Below are positions 16,043 through 23,800 of a DNA stretch of 64,000 nucleotides, one piece after another. The notes under the pieces were generated by a model. The model was not told the origin of the DNA. It made no database searches and was given only the letters and a program-made list of their open reading frames with translations. The stretch comes from CAIVAT01 sp049317265 (GTDB lineage: Bacteria; Bacteroidota; Bacteroidia; Bacteroidales; FEN-979): positions 23,896 through 87,895 of the forward strand of contig JBMOIP010000014.1 in the NCBI GenBank assembly GCA_049317265.1. The letters run 5' to 3'. The first letter of the stretch is position 1, and each line of letters begins with the position of its first letter. Made by a program: the position numbers and the translations under genes.

Positions 16043-19000
16043 ATGAAAATGCAAAAGAGTATTTTGCTGATAATAGGAATATTTCTGGCAGCAATGAATT
16101 ATCTCCAGGCCCAAATAGATTATTCAGCTCTGTCAATAGTTACAACAGGTCTGAATGTGCCGGCGCAAATTGTTTTTGACACAGCAGGAAACCTTTTTGT
16201 GGCAAATCACAGCTATGCAAGCTATTCGGGCCCTTATACCAACACAGTAGCGAAGATTGATGCGGCAGGGAATAAGTCTGTGTTTGTGAGTGGCTATATG
16301 TGGCCTTCAGGTATTGCCATCGATAAACAGCAGAACCTCTATTTTACACAGAATAATGCTTCTTCCAATATAACAAAGGTAACACCTTCAGGATCTGCCT
16401 CGAATTTTGCGTCTCTGCCGCATATGCCGGGGCCTGTTACCCTTTATGACAACAGTGTGGCTTCCGCCTTTGCCATCTATACCGTTTCGCATTGGGGAAT
16501 GACCGGGATCGTTAAAACTGTTGTCAACGGGACATTCTCGGTTTTTGATCCGGGATCCTTTCAGGGATGCGAGGTCTCGGCGGACGGGCAGTATTTGTAT
16601 GCCATAACAGGCGCTGCTGCCAACCTCCTGGTAAGATTCAATATATCAGCAGGGACAGTTGAAAACTGGGTTACCATTGTTCAGAATTTTAACGGATGGG
16701 CAGGTACCATCGGCCCTGATAATAAGCCATACTTTGTGGCACAATCAATCATTGACAATACTAAAAGAGCGCTATTCAGGGTGAACGGATACAACGATGT
16801 AACGGAGGTCGTTAATAATATACCCACTGCCAGTGATTTCGGTGATATCGTTTTCAAGAAAAACGGGAATTCCTATGATCTCTATGTCTCACAGGTTCTC
16901 GATGGAAACCGGATGGATCCTGCTTCCAACAGGATCATCAAATATCAGAATGTTATAACGGTTCCTGCACCGGTAAGCATAACCATTACCGCCTCTGCGA
17001 ATAATGTATGCTCAGGTTCATTGGTTACATTTACGGCTGCCCCTGTGAATGGCGGTACAGCTCCCCAGTACCAGTGGAAAGTGAACGGTATCAATTCCGG
17101 AACGAACAATCCTGTATTCATACATTCCCCGGCGAACAATGATGCAGTTACCTGTATCCTTACATCTAATGCCCCGGGCGCAACAGGTAATCCTGCAACC
17201 AGCAATGTCATCCAGATGGCAGTGGTCCCACTGGTTCCTGTTTCCGTTTCCATCACGGCATCGGCAAACCCGGTTTGCCAGGGCGATACGGTTCAATACA
17301 CGGCTCATATGGTGAATGCAGGTTCCAATGCTGCGCTGCAATGGTATGTAAATGGTGTCCCTGTTTATGGTAACAACATCATCAACGGACTGGTCGCTCA
17401 TTATCCATTCAACGGAACACTGGCTGATGCCACCGGGAACAGTCAGAATGCCGTGCAATATGGTAATGTTTCATGGACTACCGACCGTTTCGGAAACCCC
17501 AACAGCGCTTATTATATAGGAGGAAACCCAAGTGGCAGCGATTATCTTACCGTTGCCAATAGCAGTGCACTGGCAATTCAAAACCCGTTCAGCATCTCCG
17601 TATGGATAAACAAGGAGGTTCACGGGGGGTGGATTCTTAACAAGGGGAGGGATATTATCAACGGGTATGGTATTTATGATGCAGGGGGAAATGCACAAGT
17701 AGTTTATGCAGGCAATAACGGGGCCTACGTGACAAATACCACAGTTTCCCTGAATCAATGGCACCTGTATACCTGTGTTTTTAAGGGTGATTCCGCGAGT
17801 TTTTATCTTGACGGCACACTGGCGGATAAGCGACTCATGGCAAACAACAGTTACATATCAACAAGTACTGATTATCCGCTAGCCATTGGCAGGCACTTCA
17901 CCTACTGCTGCTATAATCCATCTCCTTCCTACTGGTCTTATCCTTTTAAAGGAAAAGTTGATGATGTGAGACTTTATAACCGTTCATTGAGCGCATCTGA
18001 AGTTTGGCAGCTTTATACAGGATTCGACTCAACATTTTCTTATGTTCCGCAGAATGGTGATGTGGTAACATGCGTACTCACTGCTACAGGAACCTGCCTT
18101 TCAAATAACCCGGATACATCGAATGCAGTCACCATGGCGGTTTCCCAGCATCCGGTTCCCAGTCTCACCGGCCCTGGCACAATTTGCCTGGGCGCAACCA
18201 ATGTCGTTTACAATACGGAACCAGGGATGACCTCTTATGTATGGACAGTTAGCGCCGGAGGAACCATCACCTCCGGAGCAGGCACCAACACCATCAATGT
18301 CGCATGGAACATCCTTGGCACACAAACCGTGGGTGTGAGTTATATCAATTCGCTGGGTTGCGCGGCAGCCGCACCTGCAGTGTTGACGGTTATGGTTAAT
18401 CCTATGCCCGCACCCGTCATCTCGGGTAGTCCAGCCATGTGTGTTGCCTCCGGATACTATGACTACACAACACAGCCGGGGATGTCGAGTTATACCTGGA
18501 GCATCTCTCCCGGAGGTACGATCCTCTTCGGAGGTGGCACCAACCAGGTCATTGTAACCTGGGATGTTCCCGGTTCTCAGTGGGTTAAAGTAAATTATAT
18601 GAACTCCAGCGGTTGTACTGCATCCGTTCCAACCCAATTTAACATCTCAGTAAACCCCCTGCCAGGCGCAGCCGGAACAGTTATGGGGTACGTTTCGGTT
18701 TGTGCCGGCGCCCAGGGGGTGAATTATTCAACCGCCGGGATCACAGATGCGGTCACTTATGTCTGGAGCCTTCCATCTGGTGCAACCATCGTTTCCGGTG
18801 CTGGCACTAACAGCATCCTGGTTGATTTCGGCGCTGCCGCCCAGCCGGGAGACATCACGGTTTATGGGAATAACCTTTGTGGTAACGGTACACCTTCACA
18901 ACCTTTCCATGTCAATGTTGCGCCATTGCCGGGAAATGCAGGAACGCCGACAGGGGAGGAGGTTGTTTGCCAGGGCGACACTGGTGTGATTTACTATGTT

Positions 19001-19672
19001 TCGCCTGTGCAGAATGCTATGTTCTACGTGTGGGAGATCACCGGTGGTGGTGTTATTACCACGGGCAATGGCACCAACTCCGTCAGAGCGAAGTTCCCGG
19101 TTGGCCCGGCAGTTTGCGACATTACCGTTTATGCCTCGAACTCCTGTGGTGCAGGATTGATTTCAGGTGCCAGGAGTGTCACCGTAAATTCACTGCCCCC
19201 GGTTCCGGTGATCACCCAGAACGGGAACGAACTGGTGAGCAGCGCCCCGGCAGGCAACCAATGGTATTACAATGGAATCCTGATTCCGGGTGCTGACCAG
19301 GTGACATACACTCCGGACAAATCCGGCGAATATCATGTGATCGTTACCATCTCAGATTGCGGTTCCGAACCATCAAACCGGATTTATTACCTCATGACCG
19401 GTGCCAATAGCCCTGAACCAATTACTGTGAAAGTTTACCCGGTTCCCAACGACGGTTTTTTCCAGGTATATATGAACAACCTTGTCACAGAAACGGTTAC
19501 CTTGTCGGTTCTGAACGGACTGGGTCAGAAAATCTTTGAACTTGGGGGTGTTGAACTTTCCGGGGAGAATCGGCAAACAATCGACCTAAGGCCTGTTCCG
19601 GCAGGAGTTTATACACTTGTGATTGAAAGTGAATTACAACGAATTGTTAGAAAAGTGGTGGTTCAACGATAG
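16043..19672 (+). CDS. Giant T9SS-secreted protein: NHL/SMP-30-like propeller, Ig repeats, LamG, PKD-like repeats
   Basis: The protein has 1209 residues. A signal peptide (1-24) is followed by a six-bladed NHL/SMP-30-like propeller (about 25-305). An intact Ig-like repeat occupies about 310-398. A second Ig repeat begins at about 399 and is interrupted by a concanavalin-like LamG_3 domain (about 448-660) before it resumes at FSYVPQNGDVVTC. Four PKD-like repeats of the form TYVWS..GGTI..GAGTNTI follow (about 710-1050), then a short Ig-like module (QWYYNG). The last 80 residues are a T9SS type A sorting domain (VKVYPVPNDGFFQVYM...RIVRKVVVQR). It should be exported through the Sec and type IX systems and attached to the cell surface, probably for glycan or surface binding. 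It directly follows the LytTR system. Confidence 0.88.
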   Translation: MKMQKSILLIIGIFLAAMNYLQAQIDYSALSIVTTGLNVPAQIVFDTAGNLFVANHSYASYSGPYTNTVAKIDAAGNKSVFVSGYMWPSGIAIDKQQNLYFTQNNASSNITKVTPSGSASNFASLPHMPGPVTLYDNSVASAFAIYTVSHWGMTGIVKTVVNGTFSVFDPGSFQGCEVSADGQYLYAITGAAANLLVRFNISAGTVENWVTIVQNFNGWAGTIGPDNKPYFVAQSIIDNTKRALFRVNGYNDVTEVVNNIPTASDFGDIVFKKNGNSYDLYVSQVLDGNRMDPASNRIIKYQNVITVPAPVSITITASANNVCSGSLVTFTAAPVNGGTAPQYQWKVNGINSGTNNPVFIHSPANNDAVTCILTSNAPGATGNPATSNVIQMAVVPLVPVSVSITASANPVCQGDTVQYTAHMVNAGSNAALQWYVNGVPVYGNNIINGLVAHYPFNGTLADATGNSQNAVQYGNVSWTTDRFGNPNSAYYIGGNPSGSDYLTVANSSALAIQNPFSISVWINKEVHGGWILNKGRDIINGYGIYDAGGNAQVVYAGNNGAYVTNTTVSLNQWHLYTCVFKGDSASFYLDGTLADKRLMANNSYISTSTDYPLAIGRHFTYCCYNPSPSYWSYPFKGKVDDVRLYNRSLSASEVWQLYTGFDSTFSYVPQNGDVVTCVLTATGTCLSNNPDTSNAVTMAVSQHPVPSLTGPGTICLGATNVVYNTEPGMTSYVWTVSAGGTITSGAGTNTINVAWNILGTQTVGVSYINSLGCAAAAPAVLTVMVNPMPAPVISGSPAMCVASGYYDYTTQPGMSSYTWSISPGGTILFGGGTNQVIVTWDVPGSQWVKVNYMNSSGCTASVPTQFNISVNPLPGAAGTVMGYVSVCAGAQGVNYSTAGITDAVTYVWSLPSGATIVSGAGTNSILVDFGAAAQPGDITVYGNNLCGNGTPSQPFHVNVAPLPGNAGTPTGEEVVCQGDTGVIYYVSPVQNAMFYVWEITGGGVITTGNGTNSVRAKFPVGPAVCDITVYASNSCGAGLISGARSVTVNSLPPVPVITQNGNELVSSAPAGNQWYYNGILIPGADQVTYTPDKSGEYHVIVTISDCGSEPSNRIYYLMTGANSPEPITVKVYPVPNDGFFQVYMNNLVTETVTLSVLNGLGQKIFELGGVELSGENRQTIDLRPVPAGVYTLVIESELQRIVRKVVVQR

Positions 19673-19696
19673 CCGTTTCATTTCAGGAATCTTCCG

Positions 19697-19704
19697 TACT
19701 TTTG
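19697..19704 (+). promoter_or_regulatory. Bacteroidota-type -7 box for the outer-membrane barrel gene
   Basis: TACTTTTG is a full TAnnTTTG match, 50 bases before the ATG at 19754. It lies just after the adhesin stop codon, so this small gene probably has its own promoter. Confidence 0.45.
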
Positions 19705-19753
19705 CAGTTGGAATCCTATACGGGAATCCTGTAAAATTCAACAACGGTTAGAT

Positions 19754-20431
19754 ATGAAAAAAATAATTGTGATCCTGTTTTTCAGCTGGATCTCATTCAA
19801 TATGCTGCAAGCGCAGAATTCAATAGGCGTCCAGGTTGGATTCCTTGGAACCCATACCAGTGTTGCTGAATATGAGCGTATTGCGCGGCAGGACCACCTC
19901 CTTGATTCGGTCGATTTGAAACCCGACGTAGGATCAGTGCAGGCTGCGGTTAATGTGGATTTTGACCTGGGTAAGAACTTCTTCCTGTCTACGGGGTTTC
20001 ATTATGCCAGGAAAGGGTTGGCAAATGTCACATTTACAGACTCAATCGGTTGGCTATGGTCAACTGCTGCCAGGCAAAATTACATGGGAATCTCCATGCT
20101 TCTTGGCTACCACTTTCACCCCAGGAACAGTAAAATAGGATTGCAGCTTGCTGCAGGCCCGCAGGTTGACTTTGCGGTAGGCACACCAAACCCAGGCGCA
20201 CTCTTCTCCGCCCCGTACTATAGGTTTTTTATGCCATTTTCAAGGTTTAACGAGGTGGATTTCAGCTGGGTTGCCGAAGCCGGGGCAACTTATAAAGCAG
20301 GGCCTGGAAATATAGTGGTGAAACTGTCATACAAATATGGTATGAGCGATGTTTTAGAAGACGCTTTCATTGTTGCCAGAACAATGTCGTATGGTGTCAC
20401 CGTGGGATATTCACTCCGGCTATCTAAGTAG
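19754..20431 (+). CDS. Porin-family outer-membrane beta-barrel protein
   Basis: The protein has 225 residues with a clear signal peptide (about 1-20, ending LQAQ). The rest is alternating hydrophobic/polar strands ending in an aromatic-rich terminal strand (YGVTVGYSLRLSK), as in the PorT/OmpW-like eight-stranded barrels (PF13568-type) common in Bacteroidota. Strands such as FLSTGFHYARKGL and VVKLSYKYGMSDV fit this model. No specific function can be assigned. PorT homologues assist type IX secretion, and the position after a T9SS cargo gene makes this attractive, but that link is only inferred. Confidence 0.75.
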   Translation: MKKIIVILFFSWISFNMLQAQNSIGVQVGFLGTHTSVAEYERIARQDHLLDSVDLKPDVGSVQAAVNVDFDLGKNFFLSTGFHYARKGLANVTFTDSIGWLWSTAARQNYMGISMLLGYHFHPRNSKIGLQLAAGPQVDFAVGTPNPGALFSAPYYRFFMPFSRFNEVDFSWVAEAGATYKAGPGNIVVKLSYKYGMSDVLEDAFIVARTMSYGVTVGYSLRLSK

Positions 20432-20437
20432 GCTGAA

Positions 20438-20917
20438 TCAGGACCCTGTTTTTTTTCTGACAGGACGTTTTTGCTTGACATTGAAGAGCCCGACAAATAC
20501 TGAATAACCCATCAATGCACCAAAACCGATCTGTTTCATCACACCCAGTAAATCGGTGGTCTGCCACTCCTGCATTACCTTTCCGTCTTTAACCCTCCTG
20601 ATAAAGATTCCATGAACCTGCAGGTTTTTCCTGTTGGCCGGCGCTCCCATAAATTTACCTGTGTTCACAGCCGTGGAGATAAACCTTATCGAAGCCTGGT
20701 CGCCGTCAACCAGGATGTGGGGAAAAACCATCTTTAAATTGGAGAAGGCTGCGTTCATATCCTGCATGAATCCGATATATTCATCCTTGTTGAAGACAAA
20801 TCCGTCGCCGGTATAGGTGAAATTATCATCCAGCAGGTCGGCAAGGTCATCCCATCTGCCTTCCAAAATAGCGTAAGATACCGCCAATGCTGTTTTCTTT
20901 ACCTCTTCTTTTTCCAT
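20438..20917 (-). CDS. SnoaL/NTF2-like (ester cyclase-like) protein
   Basis: The protein has 159 residues with no signal peptide. The pattern ILEGRWDDLADLLDDNFTYTG, the central FMQDMNAAFSNLKM helix, a conserved strand VHGIFIRRVKDGKVMQEWQTTD and a terminal helix match the SnoaL-like/NTF2 cone fold. Members are polyketide cyclases, steroid isomerase-like enzymes or small-ligand binding proteins; the catalytic residues are too variable to choose. The C-terminal tail is rich in lysine and arginine (KQKRPVRKKTGS). It converges with the barrel-protein gene, with only six bases between stops. A -7-like CAAAATTG at 20943 is a weak promoter candidate. Confidence 0.75.
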   Translation of the reverse strand: MEKEEVKKTALAVSYAILEGRWDDLADLLDDNFTYTGDGFVFNKDEYIGFMQDMNAAFSNLKMVFPHILVDGDQASIRFISTAVNTGKFMGAPANRKNLQVHGIFIRRVKDGKVMQEWQTTDLLGVMKQIGFGALMGYSVFVGLFNVKQKRPVRKKTGS

Positions 20918-21002
20918 GTTCGCTTATTTTAGTTTGAGCCTGCAAAATTGGACCATCCACCAATATTATGCAATATACTACCCAAAAAGAAAGCACTATC
21001 GA

Positions 21003-21034
21003 TTTGGTAAGTGAACCTGATAATCTTAATTTTG
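21003..21034 (+). promoter_or_regulatory. Promoter of the HxlR regulator gene
   Basis: TTTG at 21003-21006 and TAATTTTG at 21027-21034 are separated by 20 bases, a near-perfect Bacteroidota promoter. Transcription from about 21041 would give a leader of about 120 bases that contains the palindrome at 21052-21132. Confidence 0.6.
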
Positions 21035-21051
21035 TATCTGATTCCTAGTGT

Positions 21052-21132
21052 CCTTTGTGTTTTCTTTGTGTCTTTGTGGTTAAATAAAACTTAACCACAA
21101 AGACGCAAAGTTGGCACAAAGACCACAAAAGG
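21052..21132 (+). repeat. Palindromic TTAACCACAAAG repeat in the leader of the HxlR gene
   Basis: The two arms CTTTGTGTCTTTGTGGTTAA (21064-21083) and TTAACCACAAAGACGCAAAG (21091-21110) pair with one mismatch around a 7-base loop. Looser pairing extends the stem on both sides. The repeat belongs to the same TTAACCACA-headed class as the arms around the GxxExxY gene, but here there is no gene between the arms. As RNA it would form a long hairpin ahead of the HxlR start codon. Confidence 0.8.
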
Positions 21133-21163
21133 GATATTGAGCAAATGAGAAAAATCTTGCCTT

Positions 21164-21508
21164 ATGAAACGATATGAATTGGATGGTACCTTCTTCTATT
21201 GCCCGGTTGATCTGACGTTATCTGTCATTGGCGGACGCTGGAAAGGGCTTGTATTCTGGAACCTGAGAGAAAGCCCAAGAAGATATGGGGAATTGAAAAA
21301 GATATTGGTTGGCATCAACGACAAGATGCTCACCCAGGTTCTCCGTGAACTTGAAAAAAGCGGGGTTGTCAGCAGGAGGGTATATGAGGTAATCCCTCCC
21401 AAAGTAGAATATTCACTTACCCCCGAAGGGAGGAAATTGCTGCCCGTGATGCAGCAGATGTCAGAATGGGGTTCGAAATTCGAGGTTCAGCCACTCATGG
21501 CGAACTGA
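21164..21508 (+). CDS. HxlR-family winged-helix transcriptional regulator
   Basis: The protein has 114 residues, the standard size. The HxlR (PF01638) signature is clear: CPVDLTLSVIGGRWKGLVFWNL, RRYGELKKIL, the recognition helix region INDKMLTQVLRELEKSGVV and the wing EVIPPKVEYSLTPEGRKL. The Cys in the CPV segment is the residue that senses oxidants or aldehydes in HypR/YodB-type members. Its target is unknown; in this family it is often a neighbouring oxidoreductase or transporter, so the divergent SnoaL-like gene or the M64 operon would be the nearest candidates. The long palindromic leader suggests extra RNA-level control or a termination signal. Confidence 0.93.
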   Translation: MKRYELDGTFFYCPVDLTLSVIGGRWKGLVFWNLRESPRRYGELKKILVGINDKMLTQVLRELEKSGVVSRRVYEVIPPKVEYSLTPEGRKLLPVMQQMSEWGSKFEVQPLMAN

Positions 21509-21522
21509 CAAACCCCTGGGTG

Positions 21523-22875
21523 TCAATCTTCCCGGGTATAAAACCGGATCATCTTGCGGATGGCATCCTGGCATGCCGGGCAAAAACCGGGTGCCTCGTT
21601 GCTTTTCATCCTGCAGTCCATCACCGGGCTGAATACTCCTTTTGAAAGATAACCGCCACCTTCAAACATCCCTGTAACGCTCTTGTATTTGGGATCCCGT
21701 GGTGTAGGAACCGGTGTTTCAGGTTTGATCATTCCCTTCCACTTTGACTCAAAATTGACGTTGGTGGTGATGTTTGGCTCCCAGGGCTCGAATTTGAGGT
21801 TGTAATAATCTGAGTAGGTGATTTCCGAAGTGTAATACTCATCAGCCAATCCGGCAAACTCATGACCAAATTCATGAATGGCTACAATGTCAGAAAGCTG
21901 GTGATCAACGGTTCCTTCGCCATAATGGTTGTAAAATCCGCCACCACCGTAACGCTTGCTGTTGACCAGCACAAAAATGACATCATAGGGAACATTGGAT
22001 GCAATGTCATACACCGACCGTGTATCGGAGGTGGTAAGGTAGCGGTCCATGTCGAATGTGTAAAAACTGCTGTGAATATTGGTGTTTACAAAGATATCCT
22101 TACCGGGGATGGTAATACCCGACTCCTCCGAAGGAGATTCAACGGCATAAAAGTTAAAAGAGCCGGCATTGGAAGCATAAGGTTCCACGGTGAGGAAATA
22201 GTCGCTGATCCGTTTTGCATCTTTCAAAAACTTATCCATCTCAAGAGAGGTGTATCCTTCGGCAAGGAATGCAACATCCACATGATTCTGCGGATCGCCT
22301 GAATTTTTGATTTTGGTTACGGGATATCTCCGGATGCTTTCACGGCTGATGAAATAATCGGTGGGGTTGATGGTACGTTCGAAGATGATTTCAAACTCGT
22401 TTGTTTCATAGGATCTCTTTTCAATGACAAACCTGATCGTGTTTTTCGGAAAAGGCATAACAGCTGTCATCGGCCAGGCTTTTTTCATTTTTTTTGCTTC
22501 ATCAGTGCCTTTCCACTCCTGGAACAGGGTGCTGAATCCCCTGGAAAACAACAACTTTCCGTTGGTTGAATCATAGGCTAAATACCGGTAGGTGCCATAA
22601 CCGAATGGGTCAACCAGGTTTTTACGCGGACCGCCCCACAAAGGCTCCTCTTTCATCTGGACAAAGTAAGCAATTTCTGTTTTGGAATCCCCGGCCAGGA
22701 GGTAATCAACCCTGAGTGTTTTAGTTAGAAAATAGTCGTCAAAAGCAACAGACTGATTGTCCTGTGTTGCAATGGCATTCAAAGGCTGAACCTGAGCACT
22801 GGCAAAAACGGTGAACAATATTCCCAGGAACAACATCACGGCTAACTTTTTTTGCTTTCTTTTCATATCTGACAA
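21523..22875 (-). CDS. Secreted M64-family (IgA peptidase-like) zinc metallopeptidase
   Basis: The protein has 450 residues with a signal peptide (about 8-28, ending FASAQ). An N-terminal beta domain (about 35-170, M64 N-terminal type) precedes the peptidase domain. The zinc motif HEFGHEFAGLADEYY sits near residue 330; it holds the HExxH-like HEFGH ligand pair and the conserved ADEYY. The late segment DCRMKSNEAPGFCPACQDA provides a Cys cluster typical of the family (PF09471). Known members cleave immunoglobulin A or other extracellular proteins. It is the last gene of a four-gene minus-strand operon, seven bases after the DMT permease and downstream of two mannosidases, which suggests joint breakdown of mannosylated glycoproteins. 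Confidence 0.93.
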   Translation of the reverse strand: MSDMKRKQKKLAVMLFLGILFTVFASAQVQPLNAIATQDNQSVAFDDYFLTKTLRVDYLLAGDSKTEIAYFVQMKEEPLWGGPRKNLVDPFGYGTYRYLAYDSTNGKLLFSRGFSTLFQEWKGTDEAKKMKKAWPMTAVMPFPKNTIRFVIEKRSYETNEFEIIFERTINPTDYFISRESIRRYPVTKIKNSGDPQNHVDVAFLAEGYTSLEMDKFLKDAKRISDYFLTVEPYASNAGSFNFYAVESPSEESGITIPGKDIFVNTNIHSSFYTFDMDRYLTTSDTRSVYDIASNVPYDVIFVLVNSKRYGGGGFYNHYGEGTVDHQLSDIVAIHEFGHEFAGLADEYYTSEITYSDYYNLKFEPWEPNITTNVNFESKWKGMIKPETPVPTPRDPKYKSVTGMFEGGGYLSKGVFSPVMDCRMKSNEAPGFCPACQDAIRKMIRFYTRED

Positions 22876-22882
22876 ATTTTAT

Positions 22883-23770
22883 TTATGATCGCCCTCTCAC
22901 TTGCACAACCACCATTCCTGCCAGCATCAATGCACATCCGGCGAGCATGCGGTTAGTGAACCCTTCATGAAGGATCAGCCACCCGCCGATTACGGCAAAT
23001 ACTGCTTCGAGGCTGAGAATGATCGAAGCATGGACAGGGTGTGCTGTTTTCTGGGCCACTACCTGAAGGGTATAGGCAACACCTACCGACAGGATTCCTC
23101 CGTAAGCAATGGGAAGCCAGGCCTGTATGATCGTATCCACATGGACAGGTTCGATGGAAAACGCCACGACAAGGTTAAGCAGGGCGCAAATGGCAAACTG
23201 AATGGCAGCAAGAAGAAAACTGTTCATCATGGGTGAAAGCCAGGCGATGAACAACACATGAAAGGTGAAAATGATGGCACAATAGAGTACGAGTTTATCT
23301 CCTGGTGAAATAGTAAACCCTCCGGTCATACTGAGAAGGTATAGTCCTATAAGGGAGAGAAGCGCTCCGATCCAAAGGGTGAAGTGGGCCCGCTGACCAA
23401 ATAGCAAGCCAACAATGGGGACGAACACAACATATAATCCTGTGATAAATCCTGCTTTTCCTGCAGTGGTTTGTTGAAGACCCAATTGTTGGAGAGATAC
23501 GCCACCAAACAGAAAAAGTCCGGTCATCAGGCTGCCGATGATGATTTTGCGGCGGTCGGCCGGATGGGATACTTTTATCATCGGCTCCTTTGAGGAGGCG
23601 TTGAAGAAGAGAAAGGGCAGCAGGACAATCACGCCCAAAGTAAACCTCACCCCGTTATAGGTGTACGGACCCACATAGTTCATCCCGATCCTCTGCGCAA
23701 CGAAAGCAAATCCCCAGATGATGGCGGCCAGCAGCAGGATCAGATCTGATCGGAGTGTCGTATTTTTCAT
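22883..23770 (-). CDS. DMT-superfamily permease with EamA domains
   Basis: The protein has 295 residues with ten predicted membrane helices in two EamA repeats. The first repeat starts LILLLAAIIWGFAFVAQRIG and the second, at about 155, has FTFHVLFIAWLSPMMNSF. Glycine- and proline-containing turns such as ITGLYVVFVPIVGLLFGQR are typical. Members move amino acids, nucleotide sugars, drugs or other metabolites, so the substrate is open. It lies between the GH92 gene (30 bases upstream) and the M64 gene (seven bases downstream) in an operon, so a product of glycoprotein degradation is a fair guess. Confidence 0.9.
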   Translation of the reverse strand: MKNTTLRSDLILLLAAIIWGFAFVAQRIGMNYVGPYTYNGVRFTLGVIVLLPFLFFNASSKEPMIKVSHPADRRKIIIGSLMTGLFLFGGVSLQQLGLQQTTAGKAGFITGLYVVFVPIVGLLFGQRAHFTLWIGALLSLIGLYLLSMTGGFTISPGDKLVLYCAIIFTFHVLFIAWLSPMMNSFLLAAIQFAICALLNLVVAFSIEPVHVDTIIQAWLPIAYGGILSVGVAYTLQVVAQKTAHPVHASIILSLEAVFAVIGGWLILHEGFTNRMLAGCALMLAGMVVVQVRGRS

Positions 23771-23800
23771 TCCTCTATTTCCATAATGATCGATGGTGGA

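Noticed and set aside
18101..18637. Minus-strand open frame of 178 codons
   Set aside because: Antisense to the PKD-like repeats of the giant adhesin; the Gly- and Arg-rich translation reflects repeated codons, not a protein.
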